Assembly (NCBI GenBank): GCA_002387565.1
Contig: DGJT01000055.1
Location: forward strand, 1-5,047
Origin: Akkermansiaceae bacterium UBA4589
GTDB taxonomy: Bacteria > Verrucomicrobiota > Verrucomicrobiia > Verrucomicrobiales > Akkermansiaceae
Direction of reading: 5' to 3'
Length of the DNA stretch: 5,047 nt
Shown in pieces: positions 1 through 4,755 of the stretch (within the stretch, counting starts at the first letter, position 1; each line of letters begins with the position of its first letter). Both the position numbers and the translations under genes were made by a program. Under the pieces are notes generated by a model that was given only the letters and a program-made list of their open reading frames with translations, did not search any database and had not been told where the DNA came from.

Positions 1-97
1 CGCTTTGATTAAAAGCGGACGAATTAAATCAGCGACCAAATAAGGAGCTGATAAGAGTGGAACAATAGTGACATCCTGAGTAGGGCTAGGCGAAGCA

Positions 98-130
98 CAT
101 ACTATGTAAGGACAATTTCAATATAGTATG
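98..130. repeat. Inverted repeat upstream of pyrH
   Basis: CATACTATGT (98-107) can pair with ATATAGTATG (121-130) over 10 positions, one of them a G-T wobble, leaving a 13-base spacer. It lies 48 bases before the pyrH start. The right arm contains TATAGT and TATGAT, both close to a -10 box, but I see no matching -35 box at the usual distance. It could be an operator, an RNA hairpin in the pyrH leader or the end of an upstream unit. The pairing is seen in the sequence; any function is inference. Confidence 0.4.
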
Positions 131-178
131 ATTTAAGATTGCTAATTAAGTAGAAATATTTTAAGTAAAGACTCAGCT

Positions 179-922
179 ATGCCTGACTCTACACCTACCC
201 AAACTGCTCCGTATAAACGTGTTTTATTAAAACTTAGTGGTGAAGCGCTTCGTGAACCTGGTAGTGAAGATAATATATCACCTGAAATTGTCTCAAGAAT
301 AGCCAAGCAAATCGCTCAAGTCAAAGATTTAGGTATTGAGGTATCACTCGTTATTGGTGGCGGTAATTTCTGGAGAGGTGAGGCAGCCAGTGCACGAGGT
401 ATGGAACGTGCTGCCGCTGACTACATGGGCATGTTAGCCACAGTCATGAATGCTCTAGCGATGCAAAGTGCACTCGAATCCCAAGGTATTCGTTGTGTAG
501 TTCACTCAGCTATCGAAATGAAAAACGTAGCCGAACCTTTTATCCGTAAAAAAGCACAGTCTCAATTACGCAAGGGGCACATCGTTATTTTTGCTGCAGG
601 AACTGGAAACCCCTTCTTCTCAACTGACACTACTGCTGCACTTAGAGCTAATGAAATGGGTGTCGACGCCATCTTTAAAGCCACTTCTGTAGATGGTATT
701 TATTGTTCAGATCCACGCACTAACCCAAATGCAGAAAAATTTGATACTATCAGTTACCAAACTTGCTTAGAAAAACGTCTCCAAGTGATGGATTCAACTG
801 CTTTTAGTCTCTGTATGGACAATAATATGCCTATTATTATTTTTGATATGAATAAAGATAACTCTATTATAGAAGCCATCTCTAATGGTGATTGGGGCAC
901 AATAGTAAGCCAAGAGGCTTAA
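179..922 (+). CDS. pyrH: UMP kinase (uridylate kinase), complete
   Basis: This enzyme phosphorylates UMP to UDP with ATP in the cytoplasm, the committed step towards UTP and CTP. The 247-residue protein is of normal family length and belongs to the amino acid kinase fold. Visible motifs are KLSGEAL at residues 18-24 (phosphate binding), GGGNFWRG at 60-67, the ADYMGMLATVMNALAMQ helix at 80-96, GTGNPFFSTDTTAALRA at 141-157 (nucleotide and UMP binding), KATSVDGIY at 167-175 followed by DPR, and VMDSTAFSLC at 203-212. The start at 179 leaves about 11 residues before the conserved YKRVLLKLSG; the next in-frame ATG is far inside the fold, so this start is the only sensible one. There is no Shine-Dalgarno sequence before it. 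In many bacteria pyrH sits between tsf and frr. Here pyk follows after 173 bases, with no frr in between. The family is usually inhibited by UTP and activated by GTP; nothing here contradicts that. Confidence 0.97.
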   Translation: MPDSTPTQTAPYKRVLLKLSGEALREPGSEDNISPEIVSRIAKQIAQVKDLGIEVSLVIGGGNFWRGEAASARGMERAAADYMGMLATVMNALAMQSALESQGIRCVVHSAIEMKNVAEPFIRKKAQSQLRKGHIVIFAAGTGNPFFSTDTTAALRANEMGVDAIFKATSVDGIYCSDPRTNPNAEKFDTISYQTCLEKRLQVMDSTAFSLCMDNNMPIIIFDMNKDNSIIEAISNGDWGTIVSQEA

Positions 923-950
923 TCCCTAAATGAACTTATTTATATACAGC

Positions 951-969
951 GAAAATAGAATTTTCTTTT
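951..969 (+). terminator. Weak hairpin with T run after pyrH
   Basis: GAAAAT (951-956) pairs with ATTTTC (960-965) around a 3-base loop and is followed by TTTT. It lies 29 bases after the pyrH stop codon. The stem is short and almost all A-T, so it would be a poor intrinsic terminator. It is the only terminator-like element I see in the 173-base gap before pyk, so read-through into pyk is possible. Confidence 0.2.
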
Positions 970-1095
970 ACGCACAATAGTGTTTGCAGAATTCCGCTAT
1001 TAGTAAGCCATATCCATCTATCACAAAAAATTAGTATAAACTTACCAATAATCTCTTGATTCTTCAGGGATTTAACCTAGACTCCAGCAAATTTT

Positions 1096-2499
1096 ATGAA
1101 AAGAAAAACCCGTATCATCAGTACTTTAGGTCCAGCCATTACTTCTAGCGAAGCATTAAAAGAAATGATTTTAGCTGGAGTTGATGTTTTTCGTTTTAAC
1201 ATGAGTCATGCTCAACCTGATTGGTGTCGCGATATCGCTGTTCGTATTCGCTCTATTGCCGATGATTGCGACAGACGTGTAGGCTTACTCTTTGACTTGC
1301 AAGGCCCTTCTATTAGAACAGGTGACCTAGAAGAAAACTGGACTCTCTCTGTAGGAGACATCGTTGAATTCAGAAAAGCCGAAGCTGAGCCATCGACTAA
1401 ATATTCAACCACAGTCAACTACGAAGAACTCATGAATGATGTTCAAGCAGACAAAATGCTCGTAGTTGATAATGGTGGAATCCTTATGTATATCCAAGAG
1501 GTTACAGATGAGCGCATTACTTGTCGTGTAGATACAGCTAGTGAGATGACCAGTCGTCGTCACATCAATTTACCAGGAACGAGACTGAATCTTCCTGCGA
1601 TGACAGAAAAAGATAAAGTCGATTTAACCCTCGCTGTTGAGTTAGGTGCTGATTTCGTCGCTGGCTCATTCGTACGTGATGCTGCTCATGTAGAAGAAAT
1701 CCGTGATTTCATGACTAATTTAGGAGGTCAGGCCGACATCGTTTCAAAAATTGAAGACCAAGAAGGCGTCAAAAATATCGAAGCCATCATCGAAGCTTCA
1801 GATGTCATCATGGTCGCACGTGGTGATCTAGGTATCGAAGTGGCGGTTGAGGAACTCCCTATCGTACAGCGTCGCATCGTGCGCCTTTGTCACGAAAAAA
1901 GCTGCCGTGTGATTGTGGCTACTCATATGCTTGAATCTATGATTGAGAGTCCAACCCCTACACGTGCCGAAGTCACCGATATCGCCAATGCTGTGTTTGA
2001 GCAAGCGGACGCTATCATGCTTAGTGGCGAAACCACGATTGGTAAATACCCAGTTGAGTGTGTTAAAACTATGGATCGCATTTCTCGTCGTATGGAGCAA
2101 GCAAGACCACTTGATTTTGCTAAAAATGCCGAACTTTTCACTGACAAAAAACGTACTATCAAATCAGCTGTTTCTCTTGCTAATAGCACCGAAGGAGCAC
2201 ACATTCTTGTGTTCACTCGTAAAGGAACAGTGGCTAACTTGGTAGCTCTTATGAGACCAGAGGTTGAAAACATCTTTGCCTTTGCTGAAACTGAGGAAGT
2301 TTGTCGCAAACTCAAGCTTTCACGTGGTGTTACTTCATTCCCTATCGAATTCGAAGAACGCACTCACGAAACGCTGATTAAAGCCATCAATCTACTTGTA
2401 GAAAAAGGCTTAGCGAAAAAAGGAGACCCCATTGTCGTTGTATCAGACTCAATGCAACAAACTTATACAGTTGACTCAATCCTATTCCATCACGTATAA
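1096..2499 (+). CDS. pyk: Pyruvate kinase, complete
   Basis: Pyruvate kinase transfers phosphate from phosphoenolpyruvate to ADP, giving pyruvate and ATP at the end of glycolysis. The 467-residue protein matches the usual bacterial length. The start is fixed by MKRKTRIISTLGPA, the standard N-terminal strand. Visible features are RFNMSH at 33-38 (substrate-binding Arg33, Asn35, Ser37), the DLQGPSIRTG segment at 67-76, a B domain from about 77 to 165, catalytic Lys218 in SKIE with Glu220, MVARGDLGIE at 239-248 (metal binding), ATHMLESMIESPTPTRAEVTD at 275-295, LSGETTIGKYP at 309-319, and a C-terminal regulatory-type domain from about 354. Two positions differ from textbook enzymes: DTKGPEIR is here DLQGPSIR, so Lys is replaced by Gln and Glu by Ser, and ATQMLES is ATHMLES. 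The main catalytic Lys, Arg and Glu are kept, so I expect an active enzyme. No Shine-Dalgarno precedes the start. dapA follows after 76 bases and may be co-transcribed. Confidence 0.97.
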   Translation: MKRKTRIISTLGPAITSSEALKEMILAGVDVFRFNMSHAQPDWCRDIAVRIRSIADDCDRRVGLLFDLQGPSIRTGDLEENWTLSVGDIVEFRKAEAEPSTKYSTTVNYEELMNDVQADKMLVVDNGGILMYIQEVTDERITCRVDTASEMTSRRHINLPGTRLNLPAMTEKDKVDLTLAVELGADFVAGSFVRDAAHVEEIRDFMTNLGGQADIVSKIEDQEGVKNIEAIIEASDVIMVARGDLGIEVAVEELPIVQRRIVRLCHEKSCRVIVATHMLESMIESPTPTRAEVTDIANAVFEQADAIMLSGETTIGKYPVECVKTMDRISRRMEQARPLDFAKNAELFTDKKRTIKSAVSLANSTEGAHILVFTRKGTVANLVALMRPEVENIFAFAETEEVCRKLKLSRGVTSFPIEFEERTHETLIKAINLLVEKGLAKKGDPIVVVSDSMQQTYTVDSILFHHV

Positions 2500-2504
2500 G
2501 ACGT

Positions 2505-2557
2505 TAAACCTGACTGGTTTTTAGTGACTACAACTTGACACCAGTTAAATAGGTTTA
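2505..2557 (+). promoter_or_regulatory. Nested hairpin between pyk and dapA
   Basis: TAAACCT (2505-2511) pairs with AGGTTTA (2551-2557), and inside it ACTGG (2513-2517) pairs with CCAGT (2541-2545), giving a 12-bp stem broken by a 1x5 internal loop. A second, shorter hairpin, AAACC (2506-2510) with GGTTT (2516-2520) followed by TTAG, uses the same left arm, so the two cannot coexist. The structure fills most of the 76-base gap and ends 18 bases before the dapA start. It could be a weak terminator or attenuator, or a leader fold controlling dapA. It is far too small to be a lysine riboswitch. The pairing is seen; the role is inferred. Confidence 0.35.
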
Positions 2558-2575
2558 TCTATTCAATCATACGTC

Positions 2576-3457
2576 ATGCAATTCCAAGGAACCTATACCG
2601 CCCTCATCACACCATTTAAAGATGGCGTGATTGATGAAGCCGCTTTTGAAGCCATCATCCAGACTCAAATCGAAGCTGGAATCGAAGGTATAGTACCCGC
2701 AGGAACTACAGGTGAGTCACCAACGCTCAACCCAACTGAGCACCTCAAAGTCATCGAACTTGCGGTTAAATACGCCGCAGGAAGAACCCAAGTCATTGCC
2801 GGTACTGGTGCTAATTCTACCCTAGAGGCCATTGAGCTCACCAAAGCAGCACAGCAACTCGGCGTAGACGCTTCATTGCAAGTCTGCCCTTACTATAATA
2901 AACCTTCGCAAGACGGACTCTTTGCTCATTTTGGAGCCATTGCTGATAGCACAGATTTACCCATTGTTCTCTACTCAATCCCTGGTCGAAGTGTCGTAGA
3001 AATAGCAATCGATACCGTGGCTGATTTAGCTGTCAACTATGACAATATCGTAGCGATTAAAGAAGCAGGTGGCGATGTGGATAGAATCAACCAGCTCAAG
3101 CAAATCTGCCCTGATGATTTCACCCTTATTTCTGGTGATGATCCACTCACTCTACCTTTCATTAGCTGTGGAGCCAAAGGCGTAATCTCAGTCATCTCTA
3201 ACTTATGCCCAGGCATGATGAAAGGCCTCGTGGACTCAGCTCTTGCAGGTGATTTTGAAACCGCTCTACTCATGCAACAGCAGTACTACCCTCTGCTATC
3301 TGGGCTCATGAGTTTAGGTGTTAATCCTGTGCCAATCAAAACAGCCATGGCTGCTATCGGCAAATGTGAGCCTGATTTGAGACTACCACTTGTTTCACTA
3401 GACGAAGAAACTGAGGAAACACTAAAGGAACTCTTACAAGAGTTTCATTTAGTGTAA
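2576..3457 (+). CDS. dapA: 4-hydroxy-tetrahydrodipicolinate synthase, complete
   Basis: DapA condenses pyruvate with aspartate-4-semialdehyde, the first step committed to diaminopimelate and lysine, and so feeds cell-wall and protein synthesis in the cytoplasm. The 293-residue protein is a class I aldolase TIM barrel of standard length. The family signature PAGTTGESPTL is at 41-51 with Thr44 and Thr45, Tyr107 lies in CPYYNKPSQDG (104-114), Tyr133 and Arg138 in LYSIPGRS (132-139), and the Schiff-base Lys162 in IVAIKEAGGD (158-167). ISGDD follows at 185-189. The catalytic triad Thr44, Tyr107 and Tyr133 has the same numbering as in the E. coli enzyme. One mild oddity is Ser134 where most relatives have Asn (LYN). 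The start gives the usual MQFQGTYTALITPF opening; there is no Shine-Dalgarno before it. Its substrate pyruvate is the product of the gene just upstream. dapB, a common downstream neighbour, is absent from this window. Confidence 0.97.
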   Translation: MQFQGTYTALITPFKDGVIDEAAFEAIIQTQIEAGIEGIVPAGTTGESPTLNPTEHLKVIELAVKYAAGRTQVIAGTGANSTLEAIELTKAAQQLGVDASLQVCPYYNKPSQDGLFAHFGAIADSTDLPIVLYSIPGRSVVEIAIDTVADLAVNYDNIVAIKEAGGDVDRINQLKQICPDDFTLISGDDPLTLPFISCGAKGVISVISNLCPGMMKGLVDSALAGDFETALLMQQQYYPLLSGLMSLGVNPVPIKTAMAAIGKCEPDLRLPLVSLDEETEETLKELLQEFHLV

Positions 3458-3512
3458 TCGCACGGTTAGGAAACTGTCTATACACCTCGCTCTACTTCGT
3501 TTTTTACGGACA

Positions 3513-3536
3513 TGGCAGTAGCTTTGCCTACAGCCA
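3513..3536 (+). other. Hairpin after dapA
   Basis: TGGC (3513-3516) and GTAG (3518-3521) pair with CTAC (3528-3531) and GCCA (3533-3536), with one A-A mismatch and a 6-base loop. It lies 56 bases after dapA and is not followed by a T run, so it does not look like a terminator itself. It may protect the 3' end of the dapA message or be part of a larger fold in this gap. Confidence 0.35.
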
Positions 3537-3543
3537 GCCCTTA

Positions 3544-3607
3544 AAAGCCTCGTATATCAAGCCATCTAAACAGTTTTAGACTTATTTAGGGGCTTTAAAT
3601 TTTCTCT
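3544..3607 (+). terminator. Possible dapA terminator with a competing fold
   Basis: AAAGCCTC (3544-3551) pairs with GGGGCTTT (3589-3596) over 8 positions including one wobble, and is followed at once by AAATTTTCTCT. Inside the loop a second hairpin forms from TCTAAA (3565-3570) and TTTAGA (3575-3580). The right arm GGGGC (3589-3593) can instead pair with GCCCC (3633-3637), enclosing AATTTT with AAAATT and a perfect CAAAGC-TCA-GCTTTG hairpin (3619-3633). I favour a terminator for the pyk-dapA unit; the alternative fold suggests possible attenuation of the gene at 3701. Confidence 0.4.
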
Positions 3608-3637
3608 ACAGTAAAATTCAAAGCTCAGCTTTGCCCC

Positions 3638-3666
3638 TTGACGATGATAGAGATATTGAGTAACTT
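3638..3666 (+). promoter_or_regulatory. Weak candidate promoter for the membrane protein gene
   Basis: TTGACG (3638-3643) is a near-perfect -35 box. At 17 bases spacing lies TAACTT (3661-3666), which matches only three of six positions of TATAAT. Transcription would begin about 30 bases before the ATG at 3701. The position after a likely terminator makes a promoter here sensible, but the -10 box is poor. Confidence 0.25.
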
Positions 3667-3700
3667 TTAAATCTAGCTCAAAAAAATTACCCATTAAACA

Positions 3701-4234
3701 ATGATTATCGATGCTATATTAGCGCTATTTGCTTCAATTTTTGGAGTCCTTTTAGAAGGTCTATTTGTAGTGTTTGTACCTATTATTAACTTAATAGTTT
3801 CAGGTATAGAAGCTATTATTAGTATATTTGTGCAAGGTTTTAAAATTGGTCGAATAAAACGCAAACAAGATAAAAAGCATTCTAAGTTCTCTTCAATTGC
3901 AGGTATTATTACACTTTTTATTATCATAGGTCTGATTATTGCACCAAAAGTAATGAACCAACAATTAACCTTAGTAGCTGAAGATGGATATAGTCTTCCA
4001 TTTGCAGCTGTAATTATACATACTTCTGATAGCCAGAAACATGAAAGGACTGATAATGCGGGTAATATTAAGGTTCCTCGTTTCAGTATAACTTCAATTA
4101 CTGTAAAAGATCCTAGATATATCGAAAAAACATGGGAGAAATCAGAGATTAAATCTGAATTAATGGTTGAAAGAACTGTGCTAGGCGCAGGCTTAGATTC
4201 CCTCGCTGAGAAATTTCTTAAATCAGCCAAATAA
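3701..4234 (+). CDS. Membrane protein of unknown function with a possible carboxypeptidase-regulatory-like domain
   Basis: I do not recognise this 177-residue protein. Residues 3-45 are strongly hydrophobic and could form two membrane segments (about 4-23 and 25-45). A very basic loop at 48-63 (KIGRIKRKQDKKHSK) should stay in the cytoplasm, and a third segment spans about 64-82. The remaining 95 residues would then face the periplasm. They contain LTLVAEDGYSLPFAAVIIHT (89-108), TDNAGNIKVPR (117-127) and ITVKDPRYIEKTW (133-145). This spacing of DG-x-LP-x-A, TD-x-xG and a final hydrophobic strand resembles small beta-sandwich carboxypeptidase regulatory-like or transthyretin-like domains; this is a pattern match by eye. 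Base use is much more AT-rich (about 30 percent GC in 3721-3960, against about 49 percent in sampled dapA), which may mean recent acquisition or weak expression. The start is the first ATG after the leader and has no Shine-Dalgarno. A nearly equal open frame on the other strand lacks any such organisation and is a shadow. Confidence 0.75.
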   Translation: MIIDAILALFASIFGVLLEGLFVVFVPIINLIVSGIEAIISIFVQGFKIGRIKRKQDKKHSKFSSIAGIITLFIIIGLIIAPKVMNQQLTLVAEDGYSLPFAAVIIHTSDSQKHERTDNAGNIKVPRFSITSITVKDPRYIEKTWEKSEIKSELMVERTVLGAGLDSLAEKFLKSAK

Positions 4235-4263
4235 ATAGAAGTCTATCCCCAACTAACCACTCG

Positions 4264-4281
4264 TTTGATTTAAATCAGCGA
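4264..4281. repeat. AT palindrome TGATTTAAATCA and partial repeats of it
   Basis: A perfect 12-base palindrome lies at 4266-4277. The 12-mer TTTGATTTAAAT (4264-4275) recurs at 4366-4377, exactly where the terminator tail runs into the bounded fold at 4373. The overlapping 12-mer TTAAATCAGCGA (4270-4281) recurs at 24-35 at the left end of the window, also next to a TTTGATT (4-10). These look like pieces of a dispersed intergenic repeat, but only a genome-wide count can tell. Confidence 0.4.
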
Positions 4282-4307
4282 AAACCTAACTTAACAATAA
4301 ATACCAC

Positions 4308-4371
4308 CACCTCTAGTGAGAAATGAGGTGAAGCCTGACACTTTATGAGTAAAGTGTTGGGCGGTTTTGAT
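4308..4371 (+). terminator. Strong intrinsic terminator after the membrane protein gene
   Basis: A 13-bp stem, GCCTGACACTTTA (4333-4345) with TAAAGTGTTGGGC (4350-4362), has two wobble pairs, a TGAG loop and no mismatch. It is followed by GG, TTTT, GA and TTT, a reasonable T-rich tail on the + strand. A smaller hairpin, CACCTC (4308-4313) with GAGGTG (4325-4330), sits immediately upstream. The stem begins 98 bases after the stop codon at 4234, so it most likely ends the transcript of that gene. In the opposite direction it lacks a T run. Confidence 0.75.
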
Positions 4372-4372
4372 T

Positions 4373-4527
4373 TAAATGGCGCGCTGATGAAGAATCGTGG
4401 AGCGCAGTGTAGAAAAAGCTACTCGAGCACCACGACAACGATTACAAAGTAATTTTGGACAGGAGCCTAGCGACGTGCTTGCGCAGCAAGTGACGAATAG
4501 TCATCAATCTGAGAGGTGCGCCATTTA
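4373..4527. repeat. Element bounded by a perfect 10-bp inverted repeat, with multi-branched folding
   Basis: TAAATGGCGC (4373-4382) is the exact reverse complement of GCGCCATTTA (4518-4527), and pairing can continue with wobble pairs through 4385 and 4515. Inside, TGATGA (4385-4390) pairs with TCATCA (4501-4506). Three arms branch from there: TCGTGG-a-GC (4395-4403) with GC-a-CCACGA (4427-4435), tipped by GTAG and CTAC; ATTAC-AAA-GTAAT (4441-4453); and CGT-G-CTTGC (4474-4482) with GCAAG-T-g-ACG (4486-4495). The result is a compact cloverleaf-like shape of about 155 bases. Two readings fit: a structured non-coding RNA, or a miniature transposable element whose terminal repeats are the outer arms. 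No target-site duplication is obvious outside the arms, which weakens the mobile-element reading. The GC-rich content contrasts with its AT-rich flanks. Confidence 0.5.
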
Positions 4528-4542
4528 TGCAAAAGCACCCAT

Positions 4543-4554
4543 TTATTTAAATAA
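4543..4554. repeat. Perfect AT palindrome
   Basis: TTATTTAAATAA is a 12-base perfect palindrome lying between the bounded fold and the crossing helices. Its core TTTAAA is shared with the palindrome at 4266-4277 and the sequence at 4371-4376. It could be an AT-rich protein-binding site or simply spacer; I cannot tell. Confidence 0.35.
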
Positions 4555-4620
4555 GCTAAGTAGTTGCATGATTATGCAACTACGGTTTTGGGAATTAAAA
4601 TGTGCTTAGCTCAAAACCGT
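4554..4620 (+). ncRNA. Candidate pseudoknot or two-state RNA fold
   Basis: Three helices fit into 67 bases. Helix 1 is AGCTAAG (4554-4560) with CTTAGCT (4605-4611), 7 perfect pairs. A hairpin, GTAGTTGCAT (4560-4569), GATT loop, ATGCAACTAC (4574-4583), has 10 perfect pairs. Helix 2 is ACGGTTTTG (4582-4590) with CAAAACCGT (4612-4620), 9 perfect pairs. Helices 1 and 2 cross, and their 3' strands are directly adjacent (4611/4612). Loop geometry (the hairpin must bridge the whole stack with no spare bases) makes simultaneous formation strained, so helices 1 and 2 may be mutually exclusive states rather than a stable knot. I do not recognise an RNA family. Either strand could be transcribed; + is assumed because no promoter is clear. 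Confidence 0.4.
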
Positions 4621-4666
4621 GACTGACACTCTCCCTTTTGTCTTTAGATAAACTAACTTCAGAGCG

Positions 4667-4751
4667 TCACCGCTAGGTGAGGATAAAGCGGAATGAATTA
4701 AGACATTCCTGAGAACCGCGAAAGTTTGGGTAAGTGCATTTTAAACCCAAA
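4667..4751 (-). other. Hairpin cluster downstream of coaX
   Basis: Three hairpins follow each other: TCACC (4667-4671) with GGTGA (4676-4680) around GCTA; GGAATG (4690-4695) with CATTCC (4704-4709), which can instead be closed by GCGG (4688-4691) with CCGC (4716-4719); and TTTGGGT (4725-4731) with ACCCAAA (4745-4751). The last begins five bases beyond the coaX stop codon on the - strand and may act as its transcript end, though it is followed there by CTTTCG and not by a clean T run. As an intrinsic terminator it is therefore weak. Confidence 0.35.
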
Positions 4752-4755
4752 AGAG

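Larger units (their letters stand above)
4235..4755. other. 521-base gene-free stretch rich in RNA-like structure
   Basis: No open frame here is convincing: the longest, about 70 codons at 4397-4609 on the + strand, runs through the inverted repeats described below and shows no family motif. Instead the stretch holds a terminator, a long bounded fold, crossing helices and a further group of hairpins, itemised separately. I searched by eye for tRNA, tmRNA (no tRNA-like TTCGA arm or CCA end), RNase P RNA (no GAGGAAAGTCC core), SRP RNA and common riboswitch cores and found none. It lies between two convergent genes, so it is not the leader of either. Confidence 0.6.

Noticed and set aside
1030..1095. 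Promoter for pyk using TATAAA (1035-1040) or TTGATT (1056-1061)
   Set aside because: Neither box has a partner at acceptable spacing: nothing like TTGACA lies 16-18 bases before TATAAA, and TTGATT is only 11 bases from TAACCT.
1923..2363. Long - strand open frame inside pyk
   Set aside because: It is a shadow of a strongly conserved enzyme, with no motif and no reason to be translated. The other frames inside pyk and dapA are rejected for the same reason.
2500..2575. Lysine riboswitch before dapA
   Set aside because: The gap is only 76 bases and lacks the multi-helix lysine-box core, which needs well over 150 bases.
3694..4230. A 178-codon open frame on the - strand opposite the membrane protein gene
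   Set aside because: It mirrors the + strand gene almost end to end. The + frame has an ordered membrane topology and a domain-like tail, while the - frame has no coherent organisation.
4397..4609. A 70-codon open frame on the + strand
   Set aside because: It runs through the arms of the bounded element and the crossing helices, has no ribosome binding site or recognisable domain, and its composition follows the repeats.
4372..4620. tmRNA, group I or group II intron
   Set aside because: There is no tRNA-like TTCGA arm or CCA end, no group I P7 core that I can align, no group II domain V, and no split host gene around it.
4660..4740. Possible RNase P or TPP-riboswitch-like pieces (GTGAGGATAAAG, CTGAGA)
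   Set aside because: Only isolated short words match. The conserved cores of RNase P RNA and of the TPP riboswitch are absent, and there is no downstream gene in the right orientation.
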